From Thalassobius sp. I31.1 (GTDB lineage Bacteria; Pseudomonadota; Alphaproteobacteria; Rhodobacterales; Rhodobacteraceae): a stretch of DNA of 64,000 nucleotides. Below the pieces are notes generated by a model. It ran no database searches, had not been told where the DNA came from, and saw only the letters and a list, made by a program, of their open reading frames with translations. Below are positions 41,953-52,178 of the stretch, piece after piece. Where the stretch lies: positions 151,041 through 215,040 of the forward strand of contig NZ_PWAA01000061.1 of NCBI RefSeq assembly GCF_003031585.1, given 5' to 3'. Position 1 is the stretch's first letter. Each line of letters opens with the position of its first letter. The translations under genes and the position numbers were made by a program.

Positions 41953-43104
41953 TCAGCTTTCGGGCGACCCGATCAGAACCGCAATGAAAGCGTTGGTATG
42001 GGTCAAAGACGGACCGTTCATGATATCAGGGCCTATTTCCCCGTAGCAATAAAACCCGGCAGTGGGGACATCCGCGCCAATAATGTCTTTGATACCCACG
42101 TATTCTTCCCCTGTGCGGGTCCCAAGCGTCGCCCGTCTTCCGGCGCAGGAAAACAGCAAAGCCACGTCAACGTTACAATCCCCGAAACCGGCAGCGGCCT
42201 GACCAACCGCATTGCGCGCCGCATCAATGATTTCCTGGCGGGATGCGGTCGCAAGCTGCACTTCGCTGTCCTGCGCCACCGGATTGACCAGATGCAATGC
42301 GCCAGTTTCCGCGTCAAAGTTCAGAGGCGAACTCAGAACAAGTGATCTGCGGCTTTCATCACGCACAGCCAACGGGTAAAAAATTGACGGTTGCTGCAGG
42401 TAATCAGCATAAAGTTCTGCGGCCGGGCGGTCACCGATTTCATACACAACCTGACCTTCGGCTCTGGTGACCACATGTGGCTGACCAAGCGGCGTGTATC
42501 CGGTTGAAACGCCGGATGACACCACAAGAGGCCCATGCAGCATAAGCACCACAACAGCATCACTGGTGACCACGTCATTGCAGATCTGACGCGTCCCTTC
42601 AAACCGCAACTGATCCCCGGCAGCGCCCCCGACAATCGGTACATCCGCGCCCAAAGCCGTGCGCAGACCGTCAACAAGATGGTGGATATTTGTGCCCAGC
42701 CCTTCAAGCAACGAAATCGCCAGCGATGGCGCGGTTTCGGTCCCTGCGCGGGCCTGGTTCACGGCGGTCAGGGTGGCGTCTTGCGGGTTTGCAACAGCGC
42801 CCTGCCCCATGCCGACGGTAAACTCGATATTGTCCGAGGCAAACAATGTGATAACAAGGCTGTCCTCAAGGAACCCCTCGCCACCGGCAATCTCGCCATC
42901 CGTGGTGCAGCCCGCGATCAACAGATCGGGGAACCGTTCCAGCATGGCTTGCGACACCACCTCAAGGTCCAGATCAACCGCCGCATACACCAGCGCGGCC
43001 CGGGGTGGATGCCCATCCAGCATCTCAACCGCCATACCCAGTGCTTCCTGCGTCGTTGTTAAGCTATCCGGATCATCAGACCAACCAGTTCCAACCTTTA
43101 ACAT
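41953..43104 (-). CDS. FIST-domain sensory protein
   Basis: 383 residues with FIST_N and FIST_C domains. Visible stretches are AALVYAAVDLDLEVVSQAML, LLIAGCTTDGEIAGGEGFLE, VPIVGGAAGDQL, ALLFSCAGRRATLGTR and GFYCYGEIGP. FIST domains are proposed to bind small ligands such as amino acids and are usually found with signalling outputs. Here the output is most likely the cyclase encoded 1 base downstream. There is no signal peptide or membrane segment, so sensing is cytoplasmic. The adjacent amino-acid decarboxylase makes an amino-acid ligand attractive (inference). Confidence 0.92.
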   Translation of the reverse strand: MLKVGTGWSDDPDSLTTTQEALGMAVEMLDGHPPRAALVYAAVDLDLEVVSQAMLERFPDLLIAGCTTDGEIAGGEGFLEDSLVITLFASDNIEFTVGMGQGAVANPQDATLTAVNQARAGTETAPSLAISLLEGLGTNIHHLVDGLRTALGADVPIVGGAAGDQLRFEGTRQICNDVVTSDAVVVLMLHGPLVVSSGVSTGYTPLGQPHVVTRAEGQVVYEIGDRPAAELYADYLQQPSIFYPLAVRDESRRSLVLSSPLNFDAETGALHLVNPVAQDSEVQLATASRQEIIDAARNAVGQAAAGFGDCNVDVALLFSCAGRRATLGTRTGEEYVGIKDIIGADVPTAGFYCYGEIGPDIMNGPSLTHTNAFIAVLIGSPES

Positions 43105-43157
43105 TCCATCCCCCCTTTGGGCGGATCAGTTGACCTGATCCGCGCCTTTATTCGCGC

Positions 43158-45404
43158 TTATGTCTCTGGCACAGCAATGCCATGTGCCTTCATAACATCA
43201 ATTGCAGCTTCTCTTGCAACCTTTTGGAAAGCCCTGACAACTTCCGGAAGATAATTTCCCTCAGCAGTGGCGGATACCCAGGGATCCTGCGTGGTTGAAA
43301 TCAGGAAGGACAGAGATGTTCCATCCGTCGGATCAAGCCCTGCACGGGTGCCAAACGCATCGACAAATTCCTGCCCATAGCTGGGCACATCGAAGGCAGA
43401 TGAGGTAACAAACATTGGATTTTTGGGCACTGTACCACCATTAAATGTGCTGATGGACAGGTGATTGAAAATCGCTGTGTTCAGTTCATTCATCAGGGCG
43501 GGGTCACGGTTCCAGCCCTCAGAGGTTCTGAAATTCACCGCATAGGTGACAATATTCTGATCAGATCCAAGCTCTTTGAACAGTGCATTTGCTTTCGGAT
43601 CTTCCACCAGAATATCCAGAAGCTCGTTATTTTGTCTTGGCACAAAGTTATCGCGGATATAAGCGATCTGCTCTGCGACGGCCTGGGGGCTTTCTGCGGA
43701 TTTTTCGGCAGGAAGGCGTTGAAAAGGAACAACTTTGATAAAGTCGTCTGTCCCATCAAGCGATACCAGTTCCGAATACAGCCGCTTAGAGTTAAAAATA
43801 CACTTCCCCAGCAGCTTGCCATATCCTGATTTGTCAGGACGGATCATTTCGTGGGACAGATAAACACCCGCAGCCGCAGCGCCGGGTTTGGAACCCTCGA
43901 TCCCATAAACACCAACAGTCGGGTCAACACCACCGTGATACACAACCGGGGCCGTGAAAGTGATCATATCCCGCATCGCGCCGTTGCGATAGCACAGCGC
44001 ACCCGCAGGATAAGGCACAAAACCCGCCTTATGTGGGTCAACGGTTTGCGTATCTGCATGCCCGAAAGCACGATACTGACGCAGCACATAATCGCTCATG
44101 ATCATCGCCGGGGTTTGTTCCAGCGCATCCGCCTGATCCGGATCAACGGGTTCCTTGCTGTCGCGCAACATAGACGCAAAATACCCGCCCCAGGCACCAT
44201 CGACATGCAGGCAGAATTCAAGCCCTTTGGACCGGAATTCATCACGCAGCTCAACGATATCAGCCAGCGGATCAACAGCACTTTCTTCAGTGGATCCGAT
44301 AACGGCAACCACTTCAAGCACCGGGCGCTTATTGTCGAGACACTCCTGCAGCATCTCACGCAGGTGATCCATGCGCATGCGTCCATCAAGGTCGACGTGA
44401 ACACGGTGCAGCTGATTGGCACCCAGCCCGATAAGGGCCGCAGATTTCGGCCAGGAATAATGTGCCGTTGATGGTGCCAGAACGATGGGAAGGTTCTGCA
44501 CATCCTTTGCGATAAAGCGCTGCTGGTATTCCGCAAGCCCCAGGTTCTGCACCGAATACGTATCAAGCGCGGCTTTGATCGCCGCCTGTGTCACGCCAAA
44601 ATCGGATTGCAGCCGGGGTGACAGGGCAATCACATCATCAACAGCGACGTTCAGAAGTTCCCAACAGCTCAGGTCCAGAAGCTTCGCAACCCGCCCGTCA
44701 GCCAGCGTCACAGTCACATCCTTGCCCGCCGCCATGTCAGGTTCGTTGCGAATGGCTTCTGCCAGCGTAATCGGCATATATTTCAGATTGCGTGCCGCCC
44801 ACATGGATTCACCATTGGCCACCGATCCGTCACAGGTGATATGCGCCCAGGGCGTAATCCCGCCCTTTGTTTCATCATCCGGCACAGTATAGCCCAGCAT
44901 CCGCGCCAGATCCTTGCCCACTTCAATTTCAAGCAATGTCGTCACAGGCGAAGCCTCTGCCGCAACATTGTTCTGATTGTAAAGCATCGCCGCGAAATAG
45001 CCGATCGCGCCCGGCATGGTGATATCCCAGTACATATGCGACTGATTGCGATAGCTCGACAGCGGGATCGACCCGTGTAGGGCCCCCAGAAGATCATCAA
45101 GCTTGTGATCCAGGGTATCAAGCGTTTCACGATATTCTCTTGAAGCTTTGATTTCCGGTGTCACATAGGGCGGATCATCAAACTGCGCCCCATATTCACG
45201 GCGGGCATCACAATGCGCCCCGACAGCACGTACCACGGCCCGCTCCAGGACGTCCTGATTTTCCGCCACAGGCCCCAGAAACCAACCCGCCAGGGATTTT
45301 GATCCCTTGCTGTTATCAAGATCCATTCTCCCGGCATCGCGTTCCTGCTTATGGAATGTCTTCAGGACGGATGTGATCTTTTTGTGCTTATCAGTCAGGC
45401 TCAT
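43158..45404 (-). CDS. Group II PLP-dependent decarboxylase, tyrosine-decarboxylase-like
   Basis: 748 residues, larger than usual bacterial tyrosine decarboxylases (about 620). HMYWDITMPGAIGYFAAMLY, NNVAAEASPVTTLLEIEVGK and HITCDGSVANGESMWAARNL, then EFCLHVDGAWGGYFASML and TVDPHKAGFVPYPAGALCYR with the PLP Lys, resemble Enterococcus tyrosine decarboxylase block for block. It removes CO2 from an aromatic (or related) amino acid to give an amine. Substrate preference is not proven. There is no cognate amino acid/amine antiporter beside it, unlike Gram-positive tdc loci. It lies upstream of the FIST-cyclase pair on the same strand. Confidence 0.85.
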   Translation of the reverse strand: MSLTDKHKKITSVLKTFHKQERDAGRMDLDNSKGSKSLAGWFLGPVAENQDVLERAVVRAVGAHCDARREYGAQFDDPPYVTPEIKASREYRETLDTLDHKLDDLLGALHGSIPLSSYRNQSHMYWDITMPGAIGYFAAMLYNQNNVAAEASPVTTLLEIEVGKDLARMLGYTVPDDETKGGITPWAHITCDGSVANGESMWAARNLKYMPITLAEAIRNEPDMAAGKDVTVTLADGRVAKLLDLSCWELLNVAVDDVIALSPRLQSDFGVTQAAIKAALDTYSVQNLGLAEYQQRFIAKDVQNLPIVLAPSTAHYSWPKSAALIGLGANQLHRVHVDLDGRMRMDHLREMLQECLDNKRPVLEVVAVIGSTEESAVDPLADIVELRDEFRSKGLEFCLHVDGAWGGYFASMLRDSKEPVDPDQADALEQTPAMIMSDYVLRQYRAFGHADTQTVDPHKAGFVPYPAGALCYRNGAMRDMITFTAPVVYHGGVDPTVGVYGIEGSKPGAAAAGVYLSHEMIRPDKSGYGKLLGKCIFNSKRLYSELVSLDGTDDFIKVVPFQRLPAEKSAESPQAVAEQIAYIRDNFVPRQNNELLDILVEDPKANALFKELGSDQNIVTYAVNFRTSEGWNRDPALMNELNTAIFNHLSISTFNGGTVPKNPMFVTSSAFDVPSYGQEFVDAFGTRAGLDPTDGTSLSFLISTTQDPWVSATAEGNYLPEVVRAFQKVAREAAIDVMKAHGIAVPET

Positions 45405-45538
45405 AAAGCGCTCCCATTGTGTCTTTGGCCAGGCTCATACATGTCTGAAACGCATCCGAAGCCTGGCCCTTTCCGGAAGCAGATTTGCGGTTTTTGGGTA
45501 AAAGTGATGTGCTGTTGCGCACGTTTCTTCAAAGAATC

Positions 45539-46240
45539 TCAACACTCCATAGCGAGCAATTGACGCAGATCACGGATCACAATTTTTTTGCGCTCAGATT
45601 CAATCACGCCAGCCTTGTTCAGCTTTGCAATCGCACGGCTGACCGCTTCCCGGTTTGACCCGACATAACCAGCCATCGCTTCATGCGTTGGTGTGTTCCG
45701 GATGATCCCGCCTTCAACAAGCTGTTCCTGGGCCTGCGCCAGTTGCATCACCCGCACCCGCACCCGGGTTTCAACATCATGCGCGATCAGCCCAAACACG
45801 CGTTCATTCATGTTCCGCAACTGACCGACAAGATCCCGGGCCAGATTGACACCGACTTCAGGAAATTCATGCAGGATTTTCAGAAACCGTTCCTTGCTGA
45901 GCTTCGCAAAAACGCAATCTGCACCGGCTGAAATCGTGATGGACCGCGCCCGGCTGTCCAGGGCTGCAAGCTCCCCGAAATATCCATTCTGCGCAATTTC
46001 TGTAAACAGGATTTCCCGCCCGTTTTCTGCAATTATCTGTCCGATAACAGAACCAGATAGCAGAAAATACATGTCCGTCGTCGGATCACCGTGTACGATC
46101 ACCAACTGACCACGCGACGCATGCAGCCTGTCCGTTTGCACCGCAATTTGCTGCAATTGATCCTCACGCAGCCCGGAAAACAGACTGCAATTCTGCAACG
46201 CCTGTGATAGCTCAGACCCCGGCACTTTTTCCTCAGACAT
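45539..46240 (-). CDS. Crp/Fnr-family transcriptional regulator
   Basis: 233 residues. The cyclic-nucleotide-binding fold is at about residues 15-125 (NGYFGELAALDSRARSITI), and the winged helix-turn-helix at about 180-215 (PTHEAMAGYVGSNREAVSRA). The SITI-x-A pocket and GELAALD match cAMP-type pockets; there are no Fnr-type Cys clusters. The start at 46240 follows a run of G residues; the longer open frame has little support. Its position upstream of the decarboxylase and FIST-cyclase genes on the same strand makes a cAMP-responsive local circuit plausible (inference). Confidence 0.92.
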   Translation of the reverse strand: MSEEKVPGSELSQALQNCSLFSGLREDQLQQIAVQTDRLHASRGQLVIVHGDPTTDMYFLLSGSVIGQIIAENGREILFTEIAQNGYFGELAALDSRARSITISAGADCVFAKLSKERFLKILHEFPEVGVNLARDLVGQLRNMNERVFGLIAHDVETRVRVRVMQLAQAQEQLVEGGIIRNTPTHEAMAGYVGSNREAVSRAIAKLNKAGVIESERKKIVIRDLRQLLAMEC

Positions 46241-46500
46241 AACCCCCCCATCCCTGATCAGGTTGATTTCAGGTTTGCTGTCCAAACAGCAAGCCCCCAC
46301 CTGCTTCAACCCTGAGGATATTATATGATGCCTCGCCACAGCATACAATTGCTGAGAAAATATAATCACCTGCTAAAGGCGGCCTCCCTCTGATCCGGAA
46401 CTGAACCATCATAACAGCTGTAAGCATCAGAAAAGCGCGGAAAAACCATCGTCAGAAAAACGGCTTACGGCCCTGCGCCTAAGCAGAAGACCGTCGCAGA

Positions 46501-47256
46501 TCAGCCTTTAAGCTTATGGAACCACGCTGTGATCTTGTTGCGCCAAAGTCTGCGCTGCTTTGCCAAACCGTAATACCAGCTGCGGTCATTTACCTTCCGG
46601 CCACCTGCATCGCCATCGATATCACTATCCGCCCCAATATAACTGATAAGTGTCGGCCATACGGCAAATCCACTGGCGCGCTTCGTCATGGTTTCACGAA
46701 ACTGGCTGTCCACAGGCATGGTAACAACTGAATGATTGTCACGAATATTTTCCGCCCCTTGCCGAGACCACAAAAGAGCCCCGGTTACCTGCGGAAAGTA
46801 ATACGCCTGAACAAGATCATGCCCATGAGACAACTGATCCACAGACTCAAAGATCTTCAGCCTGCCGGGCGCAAGGTGAACGGCGTCCCACGGCGTACCA
46901 CTATCCTCAAAAAAGCGGATCGTTTCTTGCGCTATGCTGAAAAGATTCTCATCAAACTGAATGTCATCTTCAAGGATCATAACATAAGGGCTGTCCGTTG
47001 CCAGAAACCTGTCCAGACACTCCAAATGACTTTTGTAGCACCCGTATTCGCCCCCCCGCAGTGGCCGTCCCAGAAAACGTTGCGCCGCTTGCAAATCACA
47101 GTCGCTCACCTGGGTGAGATCAACTTTACGCCCGTCAAAAGCGGACACGCGTTCAGGATCTGTAATACCCACAGCCTGCAATTGAGCCTCCATAGAGGCA
47201 CGTCGATCAACGCTACTATCAAGGTTAATGTAATAGACTGGAAGATTTATGGTCAT
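46501..47256 (-). CDS. Glycosyltransferase family 25 protein
   Basis: 251 residues. VYYINLDSSVDRRASMEAQL, GGEYGCYKSHLECLDRFL and YVMILEDDIQFDENLF (the EDD metal-binding motif) are the GT25 signature of lipooligosaccharide galactosyltransferases. HLAPGRLKIFESVDQL and TGALLWSRQGAENIRDN follow. It probably adds a hexose to lipopolysaccharide or another surface glycan. It is a lone gene, about 260 bases from the Crp-family gene, in the part of the window that returns to core functions. Confidence 0.92.
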   Translation of the reverse strand: MTINLPVYYINLDSSVDRRASMEAQLQAVGITDPERVSAFDGRKVDLTQVSDCDLQAAQRFLGRPLRGGEYGCYKSHLECLDRFLATDSPYVMILEDDIQFDENLFSIAQETIRFFEDSGTPWDAVHLAPGRLKIFESVDQLSHGHDLVQAYYFPQVTGALLWSRQGAENIRDNHSVVTMPVDSQFRETMTKRASGFAVWPTLISYIGADSDIDGDAGGRKVNDRSWYYGLAKQRRLWRNKITAWFHKLKG

Positions 47257-47400
47257 CAGGATATCTTTTGGTAGCTACCAGGATTCACCTAAACTAAGCC
47301 AGCAGAGACATCAAGCTCAGGTGATATATCCCAGATTACCTCACTCTGCGGGCAGATGCTTTGATACAACAACTATATATAAGGAGAGATACGGAACGAA

Positions 47401-47476
<76 letters not shown>

Positions 47477-47630
47477 GTTCCGTAGGTGGTGATTTAGAGA
47501 AACCCGCCGGGGGGCGCAAGAGGATTTTTGTAGTTTTTCCGCTGAAATCGAACTTTTTTCAGCAACCCCGCAAACACCGGTAGAATGCCACGCCCATGCG
47601 ACCGAATGATACCACCTTAAAGGTCAGGCA

Positions 47631-47663
47631 AAAAACCACCCTGGAAAGCAGGGTGGTTTTTTT
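47631..47663 (-). terminator. Rho-independent terminator of the HU gene
   Basis: AAACCACCCTG pairs with CAGGGTGGTTT around GAAAG, with A- and T-runs on both sides. It lies 4 bases beyond the HU-like stop and would work in both directions. Confidence 0.88.
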
Positions 47664-47667
47664 CAGA

Positions 47668-48009
47668 TCACGCCTCGGTTTTTCCACCGGATCGACGGAT
47701 TTTACAGGTATAGACCGTGGCGCCGCCGATATCCTTGACCTGTTTCACGACGATTTTGCCAAGCGGCTGAAAAACCATCTGACTGTCTTCGGCCAAGTTG
47801 TCGCCAATTTCTTCAAGGATCGCATCAAGGATCGGCCGGACTTCGTTTTTCCGTACACCGGCACGACGTGCAACTTTTTCAATCAGATGTTTCTTCAGAA
47901 TACGCGTATCTTCAGAGGCCTCTTGTGCAGCTGCCGCCGGTGCAGCTGTTGCTGGCGCCTTAACTATTGCTGGTTTTGCTTTGGCAGGTGCCTTGGTCGA
48001 TGAACTCAT
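47668..48009 (-). CDS. HU-family DNA-binding protein with Ala/Pro/Lys-rich extension
   Basis: 113 residues. The first about 35 are a low-complexity histone-like tail (KAPAKAKPAIVKAPATAAPA). The HU/IHF fold follows: LKKHLIEKVARRAGVRKNEV, RPILDAILEEIGDNL and FQPLGKIVVKQVKDIGGATV. The beta-arm region that carries the intercalating Pro of HU is degenerate, so DNA bending may be weaker. It is a nucleoid protein, next to lon, a common roseobacter order. Confidence 0.88.
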   Translation of the reverse strand: MSSSTKAPAKAKPAIVKAPATAAPAAAAQEASEDTRILKKHLIEKVARRAGVRKNEVRPILDAILEEIGDNLAEDSQMVFQPLGKIVVKQVKDIGGATVYTCKIRRSGGKTEA

Positions 48010-48100
48010 TTTAAGTTTACTCCGTTAACTACAGACAAAGGATAGCGGGGACGCCTCCCCCACACCACCCTAAACAATCCTTTAATCATGTCCGTTGTAT

Positions 48101-48133
48101 GAAAGAAAAAAGGCGCGGACTAAACCGCGCCTT
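48101..48133 (-). terminator. Rho-independent terminator of lon
   Basis: AAGGCGCGG pairs with CCGCGCCTT around ACTAAA. On the minus strand the stem is followed by TTTTTCTTTC. It lies 20 bases after the lon stop. Confidence 0.9.
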
Positions 48134-48153
48134 CGTCATTCTCTCATCTGGTA

Positions 48154-50565
48154 TCAGTGCTGCGCCGTCACGCCAGCCTGGGTTTTCGTCGCCAGTGCGG
48201 CCTGGGCGGCGGCGGCTTCTTCGGCGACCTCGTCCCATTCAACGGCCTCTGGTGCCTCAACCAGTGCATGTTTCAGAACCTCTGACACATGGCTGACCGG
48301 AATGATCGTCAGACCTTCTTTCACATTGTCCGGGATTTCCGGCAGGTCTTTTTCATTCTCTTCCGGGATCAGCACGGTTTTGATACCACCGCGCAGCGCC
48401 GCCAGAAGCTTTTCCTTCAGGCCACCAATCGCCAGAACATTGCCACGCAGGGTAACCTCGCCAGTCATGGCCACATCGCGTTTCACCGCGATGCCTGTCA
48501 GCACAGACACAATAGAGGTCACCATGCCAACACCCGCAGAAGGACCATCCTTTGGTGTCGCCCCTTCCGGCACGTGCACGTGGATGTCGATCTTTTCGAA
48601 ATGCGGTGGTTTCACCCCGATTTCCGGGCTGATGGAACGCACAAAAGAACTGGCGGCATCAATGGACTCTTTCATCACATCGCCAAGCTTACCGGTTGTC
48701 TTCATACGGCCCTTACCAGGCAGTTTCAGCGCTTCGATCTGCAAAAGGTCACCACCGACAGAAGTCCAGGCCAGACCGGTAACAACACCCACCTGATTGT
48801 CCTTCTCAGCCAGACCAAAGCGGAATTTCTTCACGCCCAGGAAATCATCCAGATTATCCGCGTCAACCTTAACAGTCTCTGCTTCTTTCTTAACGATTTT
48901 GGTCACGGCTTTACGGGCCAGCTTCGCGATTTCACGCTGAAGATTCCGCACGCCCGCCTCACGGGTGTAATGACGGATCAGCCCTGTCAGCGCCCCATCG
49001 GTCACTTCCAGTTCGCCCTTGCGCAGACCGTGGTTTTTGATCTGCTTGTCGATCAGGTGATGACGCGCGATCTCAGCCTTCTCATCTTCGGTGTATCCGG
49101 CAAGGGAAATGATTTCCATCCGGTCCAGAAGCGGGCCAGGCATATTATAGCTGTTCGCAGTGGTCAGGAACATCACGTTAGAGAGGTCATATTCAACCTC
49201 CATATAGTGATCTGAGAAAGTAGAGTTCTGTTCCGGATCAAGAACTTCCAGCATCGCAGATGCGGGATCACCACGGAAATCCTGACCCATCTTATCAATC
49301 TCATCCAGCAGGATCAGCGGGTTCGTGGTTTTCGCCTTCTTCAGCGCCTGAATGATCTTACCCGGCATGGAACCAATGTAAGTCCGGCGGTGACCGCGGA
49401 TTTCACTTTCGTCACGCACACCACCCAGGGAAATGCGGATAAATTCACGCCCTGTCGCCTTGGCAACAGATTTACCCAGCGATGTTTTACCCACGCCAGG
49501 AGGGCCGACAAGGCACATAATCGGGCCCTTCAGCTTTTTGGAACGCTGTTGTACCGCAAGATATTCAACGATACGTTCCTTAACCTTTTCCAGGCCATAG
49601 TGATCTTTATCCAGAACCGCCTGCGCGTTTGCCAGATCCTTTTTCACACGGGATTTCACACCCCATGGAATGGACAGCATCCAGTCCAGATAGTTGCGCA
49701 CCACTGTTGCCTCTGCAGACATGGGTGACATGGATTTCAGCTTCTTAACTTCCGCATCCACCTTTTCACGGGCTTCTTTGGAAAACTTGGTTTCAGCGAT
49801 CTTCGTTTCCAGTTCCTGAAGCTCATTCTGACCTTCATCACCGTCGCCCAATTCCTTCTGAATGGCCTTCATCTGCTCATTCAGGTAATATTCACGCTGG
49901 GTGCGTTCCATCTGGGATTTCACGCGGGTTTTGATCTTTTTCTCAACGCGCAGAACCGACAGTTCCCCCTGCATCAGACCATAGATCTTCTCAAGACGCG
50001 CAGCGATATCCAGGATCTCCAGGATTTCCTGTTTCTGTTCCACCTCAATCCCCAGGTGACCGGCCACAAGATCGGCCAGTTCATTGGGTTCACGGGTGTC
50101 GGCAACCGCTGTCAGGGCCTCTTCCGGAATGTTTTTCTTGATACGGGCGTAGCGTTCAAATTCCTGATCAACGGACCGCAGCAGGGCTTCGGAAACGGCC
50201 TCATCGCCCGGCACTTCTTCCAGAAGCTCGGCGCGGACTTCAAAGAAGTCATCATTCTCAACGAATTCGCTGATCTGAACGCGGGATTTACCTTCAACCA
50301 GCACTTTCACAGTGCCATCGGGCAGTTTCAGCAGCTGCAGCACATTGGCCAGCACACCAATACGGAAAATGCCATCGGCAGTCGGTTCATCTACGGAAGG
50401 ATCCATCTGACAGGACAGCATGATCTGCTTGTCATCCTGCATGACCTCTTCCAGCGCGCGAATAGAACGTTCCCGGCCGACAAAAAGCGGCACAATCATA
50501 TGTGGGAAAACCACAATATCGCGCAGGGGCAGGACGGGATAGGTCTGGTTAAGTTGCTCTTGCAT
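48154..50565 (-). CDS. lon: ATP-dependent protease Lon
   Basis: 803 residues. The N-terminal substrate-binding domain (YPVLPLRDIVVFPHMIVPLF) is followed by the AAA+ domain with Walker A GPPGVGKTSLGKS and Walker B LILLDEIDKM. The serine-lysine protease domain has PKDGPSAGVGM (Ser at about 676) and the Lys about 43 residues later in IKTVLIPEEN. It degrades misfolded and regulatory proteins. The ATG at 50565 (MQEQLNQTYPV) is chosen over the longer open frame. It ends in an Ala/Glu-rich tail (AEEAAAAQAALATKT), which is family-variable. Confidence 0.98.
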   Translation of the reverse strand: MQEQLNQTYPVLPLRDIVVFPHMIVPLFVGRERSIRALEEVMQDDKQIMLSCQMDPSVDEPTADGIFRIGVLANVLQLLKLPDGTVKVLVEGKSRVQISEFVENDDFFEVRAELLEEVPGDEAVSEALLRSVDQEFERYARIKKNIPEEALTAVADTREPNELADLVAGHLGIEVEQKQEILEILDIAARLEKIYGLMQGELSVLRVEKKIKTRVKSQMERTQREYYLNEQMKAIQKELGDGDEGQNELQELETKIAETKFSKEAREKVDAEVKKLKSMSPMSAEATVVRNYLDWMLSIPWGVKSRVKKDLANAQAVLDKDHYGLEKVKERIVEYLAVQQRSKKLKGPIMCLVGPPGVGKTSLGKSVAKATGREFIRISLGGVRDESEIRGHRRTYIGSMPGKIIQALKKAKTTNPLILLDEIDKMGQDFRGDPASAMLEVLDPEQNSTFSDHYMEVEYDLSNVMFLTTANSYNMPGPLLDRMEIISLAGYTEDEKAEIARHHLIDKQIKNHGLRKGELEVTDGALTGLIRHYTREAGVRNLQREIAKLARKAVTKIVKKEAETVKVDADNLDDFLGVKKFRFGLAEKDNQVGVVTGLAWTSVGGDLLQIEALKLPGKGRMKTTGKLGDVMKESIDAASSFVRSISPEIGVKPPHFEKIDIHVHVPEGATPKDGPSAGVGMVTSIVSVLTGIAVKRDVAMTGEVTLRGNVLAIGGLKEKLLAALRGGIKTVLIPEENEKDLPEIPDNVKEGLTIIPVSHVSEVLKHALVEAPEAVEWDEVAEEAAAAQAALATKTQAGVTAQH

Positions 50566-50858
50566 TATCAATCCTTGCTTAGCAAAAGACGCAGGCCCCA
50601 AACGGCAGCCACGGTCTTCTCTGTTCGGAGATCTGAGATAGGGATGAAATGCCCCATATTCAACCTTGATCCCATAAGTTGGCCGCGATCATGCACCCTG
50701 CAGAAACCCGCTGCAAGGGGCCAACCCCACCTTTATAGCAGAGTTGGCATGGATTTTCTTAAATTCGGTTAATCCGTCTCAGAATGCAGCACGGCTGACA
50801 TCCCTGAGAACACCAGATGATCTGCGGTAAGCCTTGTAAACTTTACAGTCCGCCGAAC

Positions 50859-51986
50859 TTACAGCGGTTCAATATCGCCCTGGGCGCGGGTTTCGTGGAA
50901 AGTTTTCTCAAACTCCGCAAAACGTCCTTCAGAGATCGCATCGCGCATCCCCTGCATCAGCTCCTGGAAGTAATGCAGGTTGTGCCAGGTCAGCAGCATG
51001 CCGGAAATCATTTCCTGGCTGCGGAAAACGTGATGCAGATAGGCGCGAGAATAGTTGGAACAGGCCGGGCATGTGCAGGCTTCATCCAGCGGGCGCGGAT
51101 CATCCGCATGGCGGGCGTTCTTGATGTTCACCACACCATTGCGCGTAAACACCTGCCCCGTGCGGCCAGACCGGCTGGGCAATACGCAATCCATCATATC
51201 AATGCCACGCGCCACAGCCCCGACGATATCGTCAGGCTTGCCCACGCCCATCAGGTAACGCGGCTTATCTTCCGGCAGGAAACCCGGGGCGTAATCAAGG
51301 CAGTCAAACATTTTCTCCTGCCCCTCGCCCACTGCAAGACCGCCAACAGCATAGCCATCGAACCCGATCTCACGCAGGGCCTGCGCACTTTCTTCACGCA
51401 GATCAGACTCAAGCCCGCCCTGCATAATACCAAACAGCGCATGTCCCGGACGATCACCAAAGGCATCACGCGAACGCTGGGCCCACCGCATGGACAGACG
51501 CATGCTTTCAGCAATCCGGTCTTTATCCGCAGGCAGTGCCGGACATTCGTCAAAACACATGACAATGTCAGATCCCAGAAGCTTCTGGATTTCCATGCTG
51601 CGTTCCGGCGTCAACTCATGACTGGACCCATCGATATGGCTTTTAAAGGTCACGCCTTTTTCCGTCAGCTTGCGCAGCCCCGCAAGGCTCATCACCTGAA
51701 ACCCGCCGCTGTCGGTCAGAATGGGTTTGTCCCAGTTCATGAACTTATGCAGCCCGCCCAGGCGATCAATGCGCTCCGCCGTGGGGCGCAACATCAGATG
51801 GTACGTATTGCCAAGCAGAATATCCGCGCCAGTCGCCGCAACGCTTTCCGGCATCATCGCTTTCACCGTGGCCGCCGTGCCCACAGGCATAAAGGCCGGC
51901 GTGCGGATGTCGCCACGCGGGGTTGAGATCACACCGGTCCGGGCTTTGCCGTCGGTGGCGTTCAGAGAATAGCTGAATTTTGTCAT
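50859..51986 (-). CDS. tgt: tRNA-guanine (queuine) transglycosylase
   Basis: 375 residues. It exchanges G34 for the preQ1 base in GUN-anticodon tRNAs. [20 protein letters not shown] is present, and [20 protein letters not shown] contains the nucleophilic Asp. [17 protein letters not shown] holds three zinc Cys, with His downstream. It is a standard length. The start is ATG at 51986. The 3' end is about 290 bases from the lon 5' end; no terminator pattern was confirmed there. Confidence 0.98.
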   Translation of the reverse strand: MTKFSYSLNATDGKARTGVISTPRGDIRTPAFMPVGTAATVKAMMPESVAATGADILLGNTYHLMLRPTAERIDRLGGLHKFMNWDKPILTDSGGFQVMSLAGLRKLTEKGVTFKSHIDGSSHELTPERSMEIQKLLGSDIVMCFDECPALPADKDRIAESMRLSMRWAQRSRDAFGDRPGHALFGIMQGGLESDLREESAQALREIGFDGYAVGGLAVGEGQEKMFDCLDYAPGFLPEDKPRYLMGVGKPDDIVGAVARGIDMMDCVLPSRSGRTGQVFTRNGVVNIKNARHADDPRPLDEACTCPACSNYSRAYLHHVFRSQEMISGMLLTWHNLHYFQELMQGMRDAISEGRFAEFEKTFHETRAQGDIEPL

Positions 51987-52178
51987 GGCCCGGCCTTATC
52001 CTATGCCAGGGGCAAAGGGCAAGTGGATGGTGCATTGTGGGCACCGTATAAACAGTCTGGCAATCGCTTTCGGGATGAAATCGCAACCTGATACCTTTCT
52101 GTACTTTTACCAACACCTCTCTGGACGTTGCGCGCTGTAATCCCTATATCTTCACTCAGGTAATGAAAGAGACCCGTG

